A stretch of 64,000 nucleotides of DNA from Cognatundibacterium aquatile. Its GTDB lineage: Bacteria > Pseudomonadota > Gammaproteobacteria > Burkholderiales > Burkholderiaceae_D. Location: NCBI RefSeq assembly GCF_014699135.1, contig NZ_JACOFT010000001.1:905803-969802 (forward strand). Direction: 5' to 3'. Below, piece after piece: positions 37,015-46,727 of this stretch; positions within the stretch are counted from its first letter, which is position 1; the number at the start of each line of letters is the position of its first letter. The position numbers and the translations under genes are program-made. The notes under the pieces were generated by a model that saw only the letters and a program-made list of their open reading frames with translations, did not search any database and had not been told where the DNA came from.

Positions 37015-38079
37015 ATGCCTCTCGTATCCATGCGTCAATTGCTGGACCACGCCGCCGAAAACGGCTACGGTCTGCCAGCGTTCAACGTCAATAATCTGGA
37101 ACAAGTTACCGCGATTATGGACGCCGCCAATGAAGTTGGCGCTCCTGTGATCATGCAAGCTTCTGCCGGTGCCCGCAAGTATGCCGGTGAAGCATTTCTG
37201 CGCCATCTGATTGAAGCTGCGGTTGAAGCGTATCCGCATATTCCTGTGGTCATGCACCAGGATCACGGACAATCACCTGCCGTCTGTATGGCTGCGATTA
37301 AATCTGGTTTCACTTCGGTGATGATGGATGGCTCGCTGATGGAAGACGGTAAATCGGTTGCCAGCTACGAATACAACGTGGAAGTGTCGCGCGAAGTAGT
37401 GAAATTCTCTCACTCCATCGGTGTGACAGTCGAAGCCGAACTCGGCGTGCTCGGTTCACTCGAAACCATGATGGGCGACAAGGAAGATGGCCACGGTGCC
37501 GACGGTAAAATGACACGTGAACAATTGCTGACTGACGTGCAGCAAGCCGCTGATTTCGTCAAACAAACGCAATGTGATGCGCTCGCGATTGCGATCGGTA
37601 CATCGCACGGTGCGTATAAATTTTCCCGTAAGCCAACCGGCGACATCCTGGCGATCGATCGCATCAAAGAAATCCACGCACGCATTCCTAACACGCATCT
37701 GGTGATGCATGGTTCTTCTTCCGTACCACAAGAATTACTCGAAGAAATCCGTCAGTTCGGTGGCGACATGAAAGAAACTTACGGCGTGCCGGTAGAAGAA
37801 ATCGTCATCGGTATTCAGAACGGCGTGCGCAAAATTAATATCGACACCGACATCCGTCTGGCGATGACAGGGGCGATTCGCCGCTATATGTTTGAAAATC
37901 CGGGCAAATTTGATCCACGTGATTACCTGAAACCTGCACGCGAAGCTGCAAAACTGGTGTGCAAGGCGCGTTATCTGTCTTTCGGCTGCGAAGGTCAGGC
38001 CGCGAAAATCAAACCTATGGCGCTCGAAAAAGTGGCCGAGCAATACAAAAAAGGCGCTTTGTCGCAGATCGTCAACTAA
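37015..38079 (+). CDS. fba: class II fructose-bisphosphate aldolase
   Basis: A 354-residue zinc-dependent aldolase of the CbbA-like class II B subgroup. Zinc and catalytic residues H81, D83 and H84 are in [10 protein letters not shown]; the later ligands lie in [13 protein letters not shown] and [10 protein letters not shown]. It cleaves fructose-1,6-bisphosphate in glycolysis and works in reverse in gluconeogenesis. Follows pyk by 43 bases and is followed by a terminator, so it ends the glycolytic transcription unit. Confidence 0.96.
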   Translation: MPLVSMRQLLDHAAENGYGLPAFNVNNLEQVTAIMDAANEVGAPVIMQASAGARKYAGEAFLRHLIEAAVEAYPHIPVVMHQDHGQSPAVCMAAIKSGFTSVMMDGSLMEDGKSVASYEYNVEVSREVVKFSHSIGVTVEAELGVLGSLETMMGDKEDGHGADGKMTREQLLTDVQQAADFVKQTQCDALAIAIGTSHGAYKFSRKPTGDILAIDRIKEIHARIPNTHLVMHGSSSVPQELLEEIRQFGGDMKETYGVPVEEIVIGIQNGVRKINIDTDIRLAMTGAIRRYMFENPGKFDPRDYLKPAREAAKLVCKARYLSFGCEGQAAKIKPMALEKVAEQYKKGALSQIVN

Positions 38080-38094
38080 GCTGACGTCGTATCT

Positions 38095-38126
38095 CAGGGC
38101 GCAGAGTATGCGCCCTGCGCATTTTT
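38095..38126 (+). terminator. terminator after fba
   Basis: A perfect 9-bp stem (CAGGGCGCA with TGCGCCCTG) and five-base loop, followed after CGCA by five T residues. It separates the glycolytic genes from purC. Confidence 0.83.
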
Positions 38127-38167
38127 GCTGAATCAAAATTGTTGCGCCGTGAGGTGCTGAAAAAATC

Positions 38168-39064
38168 ATGACTACCCAAATTAATTCCACTCTTCATTCG
38201 CTGCCATTGTTAGGTCGTGGCAAAGTTCGTGATAACTACGCTGTTGGTGACGATAAATTGCTGATCGTGACCAGCGATCGTTTATCTGCATTCGACGTCA
38301 TCATGAACGAACCAATTCCGGATAAAGGCCGCGTCTTGAATCAGATGGCGAATTTCTGGTTTGAAAAGCTCGGTCACATCGTGCCGAATCATCTGACCGG
38401 TATCGCACCTGAGACTGTGGTGGCGGCCGATGAAGTAGCGCAGGTACGCGGTCGCGCGGTCGTCGCGAAACGCCTGAAACCGATTATGGTGGAAGCGGTG
38501 GTGCGTGGTTATATCATCGGTTCCGGCTGGAAGGATTATCAGGAAACCGGCGCGATTTGCGGCATTAGCCTGCCTGCCGGTTTGCCGCAAGCGGCAAAAC
38601 TGCCAGCACCGATTTTCACGCCTGCGGCGAAAGCGGAAATGGGCGAGCATGATGAGAACATCAGTTTTGCAAAAACAGAAGAGTTAATCGGTAAAGAACT
38701 GGCCGCGAAAATCCGCGACATCAGCATACAGTTGTACACTGAAGCGGCAGACTATGCGGCAACGCGCGGCATCATCATCGCTGATACGAAGTTTGAATTC
38801 GGCCTGGATGACAATGGTGTCTTGCACCTGATGGATGAAGTGCTGACGGCAGATTCCTCCCGTTTCTGGCCTGCGGATTCGTATGCGACCGGCATTTCAC
38901 CACCGTCGTTTGACAAACAATTTGTGCGTGATTATCTGGAAACGATCACCGGCTGGAATAAAACTGCGCCGGCACCGGCATTACCGGAAGAAGTGATCCA
39001 GAAGACCGCGGCAAAATACCGTGAAGCGCTGGAGCGCCTGACTGGCGAGACTTTGAAGGCATAA
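38168..39064 (+). CDS. purC: SAICAR synthase
   Basis: A 298-residue purine enzyme (phosphoribosylaminoimidazole-succinocarboxamide synthase), the longer, yeast-like form. Motifs: [50 protein letters not shown] and [31 protein letters not shown]. It joins aspartate to CAIR. Overlap with neighbours: purE starts two bases after its stop, so purC and purE form an operon, in line with purine-pathway order. Confidence 0.96.
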   Translation: MTTQINSTLHSLPLLGRGKVRDNYAVGDDKLLIVTSDRLSAFDVIMNEPIPDKGRVLNQMANFWFEKLGHIVPNHLTGIAPETVVAADEVAQVRGRAVVAKRLKPIMVEAVVRGYIIGSGWKDYQETGAICGISLPAGLPQAAKLPAPIFTPAAKAEMGEHDENISFAKTEELIGKELAAKIRDISIQLYTEAADYAATRGIIIADTKFEFGLDDNGVLHLMDEVLTADSSRFWPADSYATGISPPSFDKQFVRDYLETITGWNKTAPAPALPEEVIQKTAAKYREALERLTGETLKA

Positions 39065-39065
39065 C

Positions 39066-39563
39066 ATGACGCAAGCGAATAAAGTCCTAGTGGGTGTCGT
39101 GATGGGTTCCTCTTCTGATTGGGACGTGATGCAAAACGCCGTCGCGATTCTGAAGGAATTCGGTATTCCGTTTGAAGCGCAGGTGGTGTCGGCACACCGC
39201 ATGCCGGATGAAATGTTCAGCTATGCCGAGACAGCGCGCGAACGCGGCATTCGTGCGATTATCGCTGGCGCTGGCGGCGCGGCGCATTTGCCTGGCATGA
39301 TCGCGGCAAAAACCATCGTGCCGGTATTTGGTGTCCCTGTGCCATCCAAATATCTGCGTGGCGAGGATTCATTGTTGTCGATCGTGCAGATGCCAAAAGG
39401 CATACCGGTAGCGACCTTTGCGATCGGTGAAGCCGGGGCGGCGAATGCGGCGCTGGCAGCAGTCGCAATGCTGGCGACAACCGACGAGGCATTAGCGCAA
39501 AAGCTGATCGATTTCCGAGTCAGACAGACGCAAGTCGCACGCGACATGGTGTTGCCCGTCTGA
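39066..39563 (+). CDS. purE: N5-CAIR mutase
   Basis: A 165-residue class I PurE that converts N5-CAIR (made by PurK) to CAIR. The active-site segments [36 protein letters not shown] and [20 protein letters not shown] are complete. The two-base gap to purC indicates translational coupling. A 362-base spacer separates it from purK, which is unusual because purE and purK often adjoin. Confidence 0.96.
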   Translation: MTQANKVLVGVVMGSSSDWDVMQNAVAILKEFGIPFEAQVVSAHRMPDEMFSYAETARERGIRAIIAGAGGAAHLPGMIAAKTIVPVFGVPVPSKYLRGEDSLLSIVQMPKGIPVATFAIGEAGAANAALAAVAMLATTDEALAQKLIDFRVRQTQVARDMVLPV

Positions 39564-39925
39564 AAATAACGGCAAGCATAGCCATTGCTCATCATCAGAG
39601 TTGCGGCGAGGGAAAGTTTGTCAGAGATAATTTCTCTCGCGCAGCGTTTTGATTCGGATATTTTTTTGCTTAATTTGTGGATAGCTGATGGAAGTAAGTC
39701 GCTTCGCTCAGGCTATTCAGTCTAATCGGGCCATTTAATCAGACTGACCTTAGTTAGCAGCATCAGTCGCTTTATATACTCCGGGGGAGTATTTTTAAAC
39801 CCCCTTTGTTTTTGCCGACATTAGCTGGTTTTTTGCATTTTCAGGGGGGAGTATATGATTTCTCCTGCCTTATTCTCGTAATCGTTGGCGATGCTCAGTC
39901 ATCGCGTCACTTTCAGACAGACATC
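39564..39925. other. purE-purK spacer carrying a repeat element
   Basis: Spacer of 362 bases between purE and purK. The purK frame is open from 39806 but the extra segment does not resemble PurK, so I treat it as non-coding. Most of the right half is taken up by the 83-base ATATACTCC element at 39774-39856. No other supported feature. Confidence 0.6.
39774..39856. repeat. 83-bp element with ATATACTCC / GGAGTATAT ends, copy A
   Basis: Begins ATATACTCC and ends GGGGGGAGTATAT, so its ends are inverted repeats. Inside is a second half-site, GGGGGAGTAT (39783-39792), making the left end the compact palindrome ATACTCC-GGG-GGAGTAT. A CCCCCTTTGTTTTT tract follows. A second, 82-bp element with the same ends and a CCCCCTTGTTTTT tract is at 63411-63492; otherwise the interiors differ. 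It may be a small non-autonomous mobile element or a structured or regulatory repeat. Confidence 0.6.
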
Positions 39926-41143
39926 ATGAATATCGACAAACAAGTACGTCCTCGACAAGCCCTGTTACCCAATACAGAAAAAAGCTGTCTCGGCATTATG
40001 GGCGGCGGTCAGCTGGGTCGCATGTTCGCGCATGCCGCGCAGGCGATGGGTTACAAGGTTGCCGTGCTGGAGCCTGAGGCTGGCTGCCCTGCAGCGCAAG
40101 TTGCTGAACATCATGTACAGGCAGACTACGATAGCCCCGAAGGTCTGAAGGCCTTGCTGGCGTTGACGAAACATATTTCGACTGAATTTGAAAACGTCCC
40201 CGCGGATAGCATGAAGGAACTGGCTTACGACGGTTTCGTGTCTCCTTCCGGCGATTGCGTGTCGATTGCGCAAGACCGGCTGATAGAAAAACGCTTTTTC
40301 ACCCGTTGCAGTCTGCGTACCGGTATTTTCCCGACGCCGCACTGGGGTATTTCGCGTAAGGAAGACGTGACCAGCGCGAAAGATGATTTGTTGCCTGGTA
40401 TTTTAAAAACCGTGCGTCTTGGTTACGACGGCAAAGGTCAGGCGCGTGTCCGTAATCGCGAAGAACTGGCGGCAGCTTTTATCAGCATGCGCGGTCAGGC
40501 CTGCGTGCTTGAAAAAATGCTGCCACTCGCCTACGAAATTTCTGTTCTGGTCGCACGAGGTGTCGATGGTCAGGCCGTGGTTTACCCTATCGCCGAAAAC
40601 GTGCATCGCGATGGCATCCTGTTCACGACGCTGGCGCCGAGCCCGAGCGTATCTGCCGATGTCGCCGATGCTGCGCAAAAAGCCGCGTTGACGATCATAG
40701 AAGAGCTGGGTTACGTCGGCGTGCTGTGCATCGAATTTTTTGTGCTGACCGACGGCACTCTGGTCGTGAATGAAATGGCACCGCGTCCGCATAACAGCGG
40801 CCATTACACCATTGATGCCTGCGTCAGCAGCCAGTTTGAACAGCAGGTTCGTGCGCTCGCACAGTTGCCGTTGGGCGATGTGCGTCAGCATTCACCTGCA
40901 GCGATGCTGAATATTCTTGGCGATGTCTGGTTCAGCGGCAGCAGCGACACGCCACGTGAACCCGTCTGGGATCAGATACTCGCAATACCGGGCGCTCACT
41001 TGCACTTGTATGGTAAGGCGGAAGCACGGCGCGGGCGCAAGATGGGACACATCACTTTCGTTGCGCCAACGATGGAACAAGCGCGGGCAGCATTACATCA
41101 AGCCTGCGGCATTTTAGGTCTGGCAGCACCGGAGCAGGCATGA
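39926..41143 (+). CDS. purK: N5-carboxyaminoimidazole ribonucleotide synthase
   Basis: A 405-residue ATP-grasp ligase that carboxylates AIR using bicarbonate. Motifs: LGIMGGGQLGRMFAHAAQAMG near the start, PGILKTVRLGYDGKGQ (nucleotide-binding), FVLTDGTLVVNEMAPRPHNSGHYTIDA (metal and phosphate site). Start chosen at 39926 (MNIDKQVRPR), because the frame's upstream part from 39806 lies over the repeat element. It overlaps sua5 by 4 bases (ATGA), so they are co-translated. Confidence 0.94.
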   Translation: MNIDKQVRPRQALLPNTEKSCLGIMGGGQLGRMFAHAAQAMGYKVAVLEPEAGCPAAQVAEHHVQADYDSPEGLKALLALTKHISTEFENVPADSMKELAYDGFVSPSGDCVSIAQDRLIEKRFFTRCSLRTGIFPTPHWGISRKEDVTSAKDDLLPGILKTVRLGYDGKGQARVRNREELAAAFISMRGQACVLEKMLPLAYEISVLVARGVDGQAVVYPIAENVHRDGILFTTLAPSPSVSADVADAAQKAALTIIEELGYVGVLCIEFFVLTDGTLVVNEMAPRPHNSGHYTIDACVSSQFEQQVRALAQLPLGDVRQHSPAAMLNILGDVWFSGSSDTPREPVWDQILAIPGAHLHLYGKAEARRGRKMGHITFVAPTMEQARAALHQACGILGLAAPEQA

Positions 41144-42177
41144 ATGTAGTGGTATCAACACCCGACGCAATTGTCACGGCAGCGCAGGCGCTGGAGGTTG
41201 GTCGTCTGGTCGCATTTCCGACTGAAACCGTCTACGGGCTCGGGGCCGACGCTGAAAACCCGGCTGCAGTCGCTGATATTTATAAAGCCAAGGGACGTCC
41301 ATCGGATCATCCTGTGATCGTGCATGTTGCTCCCGGTGCCGATATCCGTTATTGGGCAAAAGATATTCCGCACGAAGCAGATCAGTTGATTGCAGCATTC
41401 TGGCCGGGACCGTTGACGCTGATTTTAAAACGCGCCGATCATATTCCAGATGCGGTTTCCGGCGGCCAGGATACGGTTGGTATACGCTGCCCTTCGCATC
41501 CTGTGGCGCAACAATTATTGCTTGCTTTTAAAAACGGCAAAGGCGGCGTGGCTGCCCCTTCGGCAAACAAATTTGGTCATGTCAGCCCGACTCTGGCGCA
41601 GCATGTGGCCGAGGAATTTGCCCAGGAAATTTTGCCTGGCAGCCTGATTGCCGCGGTGCTTGACGGTGGTCAGAGTGAGGTAGGGATTGAATCGACGATC
41701 GTTGATCTGAGCCGCTTGGCGACACATGGCCCGGTATTGCTGCGCCCAGGGCAGATCAGTACTGCCCAGTTAGCCGAAGTGCTGGGCGTGACACCTGCCA
41801 GCCCGGACGCCGCTGCGCCGCGCGCTTCCGGCACCCTTGATGCCCATTACGCGCCGCAAACACCGGTGGTGCAGGTGGCGCTTGCTGAGTTGGATAATGT
41901 TGCTGCGCAATTGCAGGCAAAAGGGAAAACGATCGCATTGCTCTGTTACCAGCTGCATCCCGGAATCGTGGCGCTGGCAGTGCGGCAGTTACCGGCAGAT
42001 GCGGCTGGTTATGCACATGATTTGTATGCCGGTTTGCGTGAACTGGATCATGCCCATGCTGATCTGATTCTGGTCGAAGCGATACCTCAGGATAAAGAAT
42101 GGCTGGGCGTGAATGACCGCTTGCGACGCGCCGCGTTTGATTCACGGGATGTTTTACAGAAAATACTGCAAGCCTGA
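41140..42177 (+). CDS. threonylcarbamoyl-AMP synthase, Sua5 type
   Basis: A 345-residue enzyme for the first step of tRNA t6A modification: threonine, bicarbonate and ATP give threonylcarbamoyl-AMP. The YrdC domain (about 10-205) shows VAFPTETVYGLGADA, KGRPSDHPVIVHV, RCPSHPVA and AAPSANKFGHVSPT; the Sua5 C-terminal domain follows (about 225-345, with APRASGTLDAHYAPQTP as linker). The longer, two-domain form. Overlaps purK by 4 bases. A bicarbonate-using enzyme next to PurK is a common arrangement in this group. Confidence 0.93.
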   Translation: MNVVVSTPDAIVTAAQALEVGRLVAFPTETVYGLGADAENPAAVADIYKAKGRPSDHPVIVHVAPGADIRYWAKDIPHEADQLIAAFWPGPLTLILKRADHIPDAVSGGQDTVGIRCPSHPVAQQLLLAFKNGKGGVAAPSANKFGHVSPTLAQHVAEEFAQEILPGSLIAAVLDGGQSEVGIESTIVDLSRLATHGPVLLRPGQISTAQLAEVLGVTPASPDAAAPRASGTLDAHYAPQTPVVQVALAELDNVAAQLQAKGKTIALLCYQLHPGIVALAVRQLPADAAGYAHDLYAGLRELDHAHADLILVEAIPQDKEWLGVNDRLRRAAFDSRDVLQKILQA

Positions 42178-42228
42178 GTTGACGCCAGTGTTGACGGCAT
42201 CCGCGGGAGTTTTTGGTATTTGCGCGAT

Positions 42229-42489
42229 TTATTTATAGATGATTTTCATCACCAGAATAAACATCGCCAGTGCCAGCGTCACTGCGTTCGCAATGATGAT
42301 GGGCCAGGCATGCAACAGTATTCCGTAGACCATCCACATCAGCACGCCGCAAACCATGATCAGATACATACCGGTGGAAACGCCCTCGGCGCGTTTGTGT
42401 TGCCAGGTTAACCAGGCTTGTGGCACAAACGCACTGGTAGTCAGGCAAGCGGCGATATAGCCGATCACATCGGATGTCAGTGTGAACAT
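42229..42489 (-). CDS. SemiSWEET sugar transporter
   Basis: An 86-residue three-helix membrane protein with the PQ-loop motif SAFVPQAWLTWQHKRAEGVS, the hallmark of bacterial SemiSWEET proteins. These dimerise to give a small sugar uniporter. The sequence covers one full triple-helix bundle (about 8-26, 42-60, 65-84). It follows the flavin-reductase gene by six bases in the same direction and is convergent with sua5. Substrate unknown. Confidence 0.88.
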   Translation of the reverse strand: MFTLTSDVIGYIAACLTTSAFVPQAWLTWQHKRAEGVSTGMYLIMVCGVLMWMVYGILLHAWPIIIANAVTLALAMFILVMKIIYK

Positions 42490-42495
42490 GGCAGG

Positions 42496-43005
42496 TTATT
42501 TGGATGATGCGTGGATAAACTGGCCACCGTGAAAAATCAGCGGTGCCTGTTGGGTGAATTCGCAATGTTCAACTTCACCAACAAAAATGACGTGATCGCC
42601 TTCTGGATAGCGGCTGCGGTTATGGCATTCAAACCAGGCAGAGGCGCCTTTCAGGATAGGATGACCGGTACGCGACAAGGTGTATTCGACGCCCTCGAAC
42701 CTGTCAGTTTTACGGCTGGCAAACTGTTCTGCCAGCCAGGCTTGTTGGTCGGACAGTACGTTAACCACGTAATGTGAGTTGCCGGTGAACACAGGCATGC
42801 TATTGGCAGCGTTACCGAGGCTCCATAAAACCAGTGGCGGCTCGAGTGAAACAGAATTGAATGAGCTGGCAGTGAGGCCGAGAAACTGTCCGTTTGCCAG
42901 CTTGGTGGTAATGACTGTCACGCCAGTCGCAAACTGAGACAGGGCGTGGCGGAAGTGGCGGGTATCAAAATCACGTTTTTCGGCGCGGGGAGAGCGGGTA
43001 TGCAT
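42496..43005 (-). CDS. flavin reductase family protein
   Basis: A 169-residue FMN-binding split-barrel flavin reductase (HpaC/RutF-like): RHALSQFATGVTVITT, GLTASSFNSVSLEPPLVLWSL, and FVGEVEHCEF near the end. Such proteins supply reduced FMN to a partner monooxygenase using NAD(P)H; the partner is not in this window. Next gene in the same direction is SemiSWEET, six bases away. No oddities. Confidence 0.9.
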   Translation of the reverse strand: MHTRSPRAEKRDFDTRHFRHALSQFATGVTVITTKLANGQFLGLTASSFNSVSLEPPLVLWSLGNAANSMPVFTGNSHYVVNVLSDQQAWLAEQFASRKTDRFEGVEYTLSRTGHPILKGASAWFECHNRSRYPEGDHVIFVGEVEHCEFTQQAPLIFHGGQFIHASSK

Positions 43006-43295
43006 CAGTCATCCATCAATTTTTGCGACATTATCCCAGATTTCGCTCTGGCCGTTGATCTGCGGCAGGTATTCCCTCTTGGGACGGGCGACTGTGGTAA
43101 ACTTGCGCCCTTGTCAAAATCTGGATTCATACTTTAAGTAATTGATTCTTTTGGTTTTTTTATTTTATCTTAAGACTTGTGCAAAATGGCCCTGGCTGCT
43201 TGATCGTTCCGGATTGCACTCAGTGTATGGCCTTCGTCGTTATGTCCAGTCCGCATAATTTTGTACCGGTCTTATCTTTAAATGAAGTGATAACT

Positions 43296-43679
43296 ATGTT
43301 CCTGACTACAATTTGCCGTCGCCTCAGTTTACTGCTGGTTTTGTTCGGTCTGACATGTACAGTTTTTGCACAAGGTGTGACGCAACGTCAGTTTCCGCCG
43401 AACACCATGCGTGGTGAACTCGATATGTCCTCGTATCCGGATATCCGTTTGGATGGAAAACCACGCTACCTGGCGCCATCCAGCCGCATATACAACGCGG
43501 ATAATCTGATCGTGCTGGCAGCTTCGCTGGATGCGCCGAAAATTGTGGTGAATTACACGGAGAATTCTTTCGGTGATATTGATAAGGTCTGGATACTGAC
43601 ATCGGATGAGATGCCGAAACAATTACCCAAGCCAGAAGTCTGGGCACCGATACCATTTAAAAATCCGGAAATTAAGTAA
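43296..43679 (+). CDS. secreted conserved protein of unknown function
   Basis: A 127-residue protein with a Sec signal peptide (about 1-24, VFA-QGVTQ), then a compact beta-rich region with RQFPPNTMRGELDMSSYPDIRLDGKPRYLAPSSRIYNADNLIVLAASL. No domain recognised. ATG 43296 is preferred over 43179 because the upstream part lacks a membrane or family signal and AAGTGA gives a ribosome site. It stands alone upstream of miaB. Likely periplasmic. Confidence 0.72.
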   Translation: MFLTTICRRLSLLLVLFGLTCTVFAQGVTQRQFPPNTMRGELDMSSYPDIRLDGKPRYLAPSSRIYNADNLIVLAASLDAPKIVVNYTENSFGDIDKVWILTSDEMPKQLPKPEVWAPIPFKNPEIK

Positions 43680-43848
43680 ATAAGTTTCCGTCGGCTGTTT
43701 TCTCGCTGTCAGCAGATGTCGCTTTGTTTGAGAAGGTGAATCGGTTTTCCTGCGTGATGAGTTTGTGTATGTTCGAATACAGCCGGAATCCGGTTATTGC
43801 CTGCGGCGTTTCATATTGAGAAAGCGGGCTGTTTTACAGAAAAAAATG

Positions 43849-45189
43849 ATGCAAAAAAAAGTATTTATTAAAACCTTCGGTTGCCAGATGAATGAGTACG
43901 ACTCAGACAAAATGGCAGACGTGTTGAATGCCGCTGATGGCATGGTAAAAACCGACTCTCCGGATGATGCTGATGTGATTCTGTTGAATACCTGCAGCGT
44001 GCGCGAGAAAGCATCCGAGAAAGTGTTTTCGGATCTGGGACGTCTGCGTGAACTGAAGCGTAAAAGACCTGATCTGCTGATCGGTGTCGGTGGCTGTGTC
44101 GCCTCGCAGGAAGGCGATGCCATCATCAAACGCGCGCCGTATGTTGATGTCGTATTTGGCCCGCAGACTCTGCACCGCTTGCCGCAACTGATTGATGCAC
44201 GCCGCTTGTCCGGTCGCTCGCAGGTTGATATCAGTTTTCCGGAAATAGAAAAATTTGATCACATGCCACCAGCGAAGGTGGAAGGTGCGACGGCCTACGT
44301 TTCTATTATGGAAGGCTGCAGCAAATATTGCAGTTACTGCGTGGTTCCTTATACCCGCGGTGAAGAAGTGTCGCGTCCCTTTGATGATGTGCTGGCTGAA
44401 GTAGCCGGTCTCGCTGCGCAGGGGGTAAAAGAAATTTCCCTGCTGGGGCAGAACGTGAATGCCTACCGTGGCGTGATGGAAGATGGCGAGATTGCTGACT
44501 TTGCTTTGCTGATTGAATATGTCGCTGAATTTCCGCAGATAGAACGGATTCGTTTCGTGACCAGCCATCCGAAAGAATTTACTCAGCGACTGATCGATTG
44601 CTACGCAAAAGTGCCGAAATTGGTGAACCACTTATACCTTCCTGCACAACACGGATCAGACCGTATTTTGTCGGCAATGAAGCGAGGCTATACCGCAATC
44701 GAATATAAATCCGTATTGCGCCGCCTGAAGCAGGTGCGACCTGAGATGTCGGTATCTTCCGATTTTATCGTCGGTTTCCCCGGCGAGACGGACGAAGATT
44801 TCAATGCCTTGATGAAGCTGATTGATGATGTCGGTTTCGATAACAGCTTCAGCTTTATCTTCAGCCCGCGCCCCGGTACGCCAGCCGCCAATCTTGCTGA
44901 TGACACGCCAGCGGAATTGAAGTTACGCCGCTTGCAAACCTTGCAAGCGGTCATTGACGCGAATACCAAAAAATACAGTAACGCGATGATAGGTACCGTG
45001 CAGCGCATTCTGGTTGACGGGCCTTCGGTCAAAGACCCGAATGAGTTACAGGGGCGTACGGAAAATAATCGGGTAGTGAATTTTGCCGGCGGCAAAGAAT
45101 TGATAGGAACGCTGGTAAATACGCGCATTACTGAATCCTATAATTACTCTTTGCGTGGCGAGTTGATCGACGAGACTGTGACTGCATGA
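43849..45189 (+). CDS. miaB: tRNA-2-methylthio-N6-dimethylallyladenosine synthase
   Basis: A 446-residue methylthiotransferase that adds a methylthio group to i6A37 of tRNA. N-terminal cluster Cys C12, C49 and C83; radical-SAM cluster Cys C157, C161 and C164 ([15 protein letters not shown]); TRAM domain at the C-terminus (about 375-446). Starts at ATG 43846 or 43849; I use 43849 ([15 protein letters not shown]). It overlaps phoH by four bases, the start of a conserved cluster miaB-phoH-ybeY-corC-lnt. Confidence 0.96.
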   Translation: MQKKVFIKTFGCQMNEYDSDKMADVLNAADGMVKTDSPDDADVILLNTCSVREKASEKVFSDLGRLRELKRKRPDLLIGVGGCVASQEGDAIIKRAPYVDVVFGPQTLHRLPQLIDARRLSGRSQVDISFPEIEKFDHMPPAKVEGATAYVSIMEGCSKYCSYCVVPYTRGEEVSRPFDDVLAEVAGLAAQGVKEISLLGQNVNAYRGVMEDGEIADFALLIEYVAEFPQIERIRFVTSHPKEFTQRLIDCYAKVPKLVNHLYLPAQHGSDRILSAMKRGYTAIEYKSVLRRLKQVRPEMSVSSDFIVGFPGETDEDFNALMKLIDDVGFDNSFSFIFSPRPGTPAANLADDTPAELKLRRLQTLQAVIDANTKKYSNAMIGTVQRILVDGPSVKDPNELQGRTENNRVVNFAGGKELIGTLVNTRITESYNYSLRGELIDETVTA

Positions 45190-46268
45190 TGGCTAAGACT
45201 CCGGTGCCCGTTTCTCATTTCATTCCGCAACCGTTGGATAACACCCGCCTCGCTCACCTGTGCGGCCCGCTGGACGAAAATTTGCGTCAGATTTCAGCCG
45301 CGCTGGATGTGACGATTTTTCGTCGCGGTAAAAAATTCATTATCAGCGGACATAACGCTGAACGGGCATTGGCATTACTCGAGCAGTTTTATCTGCTGGC
45401 GAAAAAGCCGGTATCGGTGGATGAGGTGCAGTTAGCCTTAGTCGAACAAACGGCGCATCAGAACCAGAAAATGCCGATGCTGGCAGCGTTGGAAGAATCC
45501 GCTGAAGAAATAAACGCTGGTGAACTGGAAAGCCCGGTGCTGAAAACCCGCCGTAGCGATTTGCGCGGTAGAACACCGCACCAGACCCAGTATCTGCGGG
45601 CGGTAGTCGAACACGATATTACGTTTGGGATTGGCCCTGCCGGTACCGGTAAAACGTATCTCGCCGTTGCCTGTGCCGTGGATGCGCTGGAGCGCGATGC
45701 CGTCAAACGGATTATTCTGACGCGTCCGGCGGTTGAGGCCGGTGAGCGCCTGGGTTTCTTACCGGGTGATCTGGCGCAAAAGGTTGATCCGTATCTGCGT
45801 CCTTTGTACGATGCCTTATACGATTTGTTAGGTTTTGACCGCACTCAAAAAATGTTTGAGAAACAGGCGATAGAAATTGCACCGCTGGCTTATATGCGCG
45901 GCCGTACCTTGAATCACGCCTTCATCATTCTCGACGAGGCACAAAACACCACGCCGGAACAAATGAAAATGTTCCTGACCCGCATAGGTTTTGGCAGCAA
46001 GGCTGTCGTTACCGGTGACGTGACGCAGGTGGATTTGCAGCGGGGTCAGAAAAGTGGTCTGATCGATGCTTGCCAGGTACTGAAAGATGTACGCGGTATC
46101 GCTTTCACACAATTCACCAGTGCTGATGTTGTGCGCCATCCTCTGGTCGGACGCATCGTCGATGCTTACGAAACGGCGAATGCAGGTAGCACTGCGCAGA
46201 GCGCGGCACTCGGTTTATTAAAAAATACAACGCAATTCAGTTCTGTACATCATGGCCGAAAAAAGTAA
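45186..46268 (+). CDS. ybeZ: PhoH-family ATPase (YbeZ)
   Basis: A 360-residue cytoplasmic P-loop protein. An N-terminal KH-like segment (about 40-75), then Walker [11 protein letters not shown] (148-157) and Walker [11 protein letters not shown]; PhoH core about 128-330. In this gene order (miaB-ybeZ-ybeY-corC-lnt) it is the YbeZ partner of the rRNA-processing enzyme YbeY. The start overlaps the miaB stop (ATGATG; either Met possible). Its end overlaps ybeY by 17 bases, so translation is coupled. Confidence 0.93.
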   Translation: MMAKTPVPVSHFIPQPLDNTRLAHLCGPLDENLRQISAALDVTIFRRGKKFIISGHNAERALALLEQFYLLAKKPVSVDEVQLALVEQTAHQNQKMPMLAALEESAEEINAGELESPVLKTRRSDLRGRTPHQTQYLRAVVEHDITFGIGPAGTGKTYLAVACAVDALERDAVKRIILTRPAVEAGERLGFLPGDLAQKVDPYLRPLYDALYDLLGFDRTQKMFEKQAIEIAPLAYMRGRTLNHAFIILDEAQNTTPEQMKMFLTRIGFGSKAVVTGDVTQVDLQRGQKSGLIDACQVLKDVRGIAFTQFTSADVVRHPLVGRIVDAYETANAGSTAQSAALGLLKNTTQFSSVHHGRKK

Positions 46269-46719
46269 TTCCAAACATAAACTGAACTTATCAGTTCAAT
46301 ACGCAGACCCGCGCTTGCAAGAAATATTACCGCGTCCTTTGTTGCGTAAAACGGTACAGGCCGCCTTATATTTTCCGGCTGAACTGACGTTAAGATTTGT
46401 CGATGCAGAGGAAGGGCAGATATTGAATCGCGATTATCGCGGTAAAGATTATGCGACCAATGTGCTGACGTTTGCGTACACCGAAGATGAGGATGCAGAA
46501 GTCACTCAGGCCGATATTATTCTGTGTACTGATGTGTTGCAGCGCGAAGCCAGTGAACAGAAAAAATCCGTCGTCGAGCATGCGCAGCACTTGATTGTTC
46601 ACGGTGTGCTGCATGCACAGGGTTATGATCACGAGACGGATGAAGAAGCTGAAGAGATGGAGGCGCTGGAAATCGCCATCCTCGCCGGTTTAGGTCTTGC
46701 AAATCCTTATCAAGACTAA
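46252..46719 (+). CDS. ybeY: endoribonuclease YbeY
   Basis: A 155-residue zinc protein needed for 16S rRNA 3'-end maturation and ribosome quality control. The H-x3-H-x5-H zinc motif is H117, H121 and H127 in [18 protein letters not shown]. The preceding [16 protein letters not shown] strand motif is also typical. Its start lies within the end of the phoH gene (17 base overlap). A KirBac-like channel gene follows after 8 bases, an insertion into the usual ybeY-corC order. Confidence 0.95.
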   Translation: MAEKSNSKHKLNLSVQYADPRLQEILPRPLLRKTVQAALYFPAELTLRFVDAEEGQILNRDYRGKDYATNVLTFAYTEDEDAEVTQADIILCTDVLQREASEQKKSVVEHAQHLIVHGVLHAQGYDHETDEEAEEMEALEIAILAGLGLANPYQD

Positions 46720-46727
46720 GTTTCAGT

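Noticed and set aside
39806..39925. Longer purK start at 39806
   Set aside because: The extra 40 residues do not resemble PurK and the stretch lies over the repeat element. The family-like start is the ATG at 39926.
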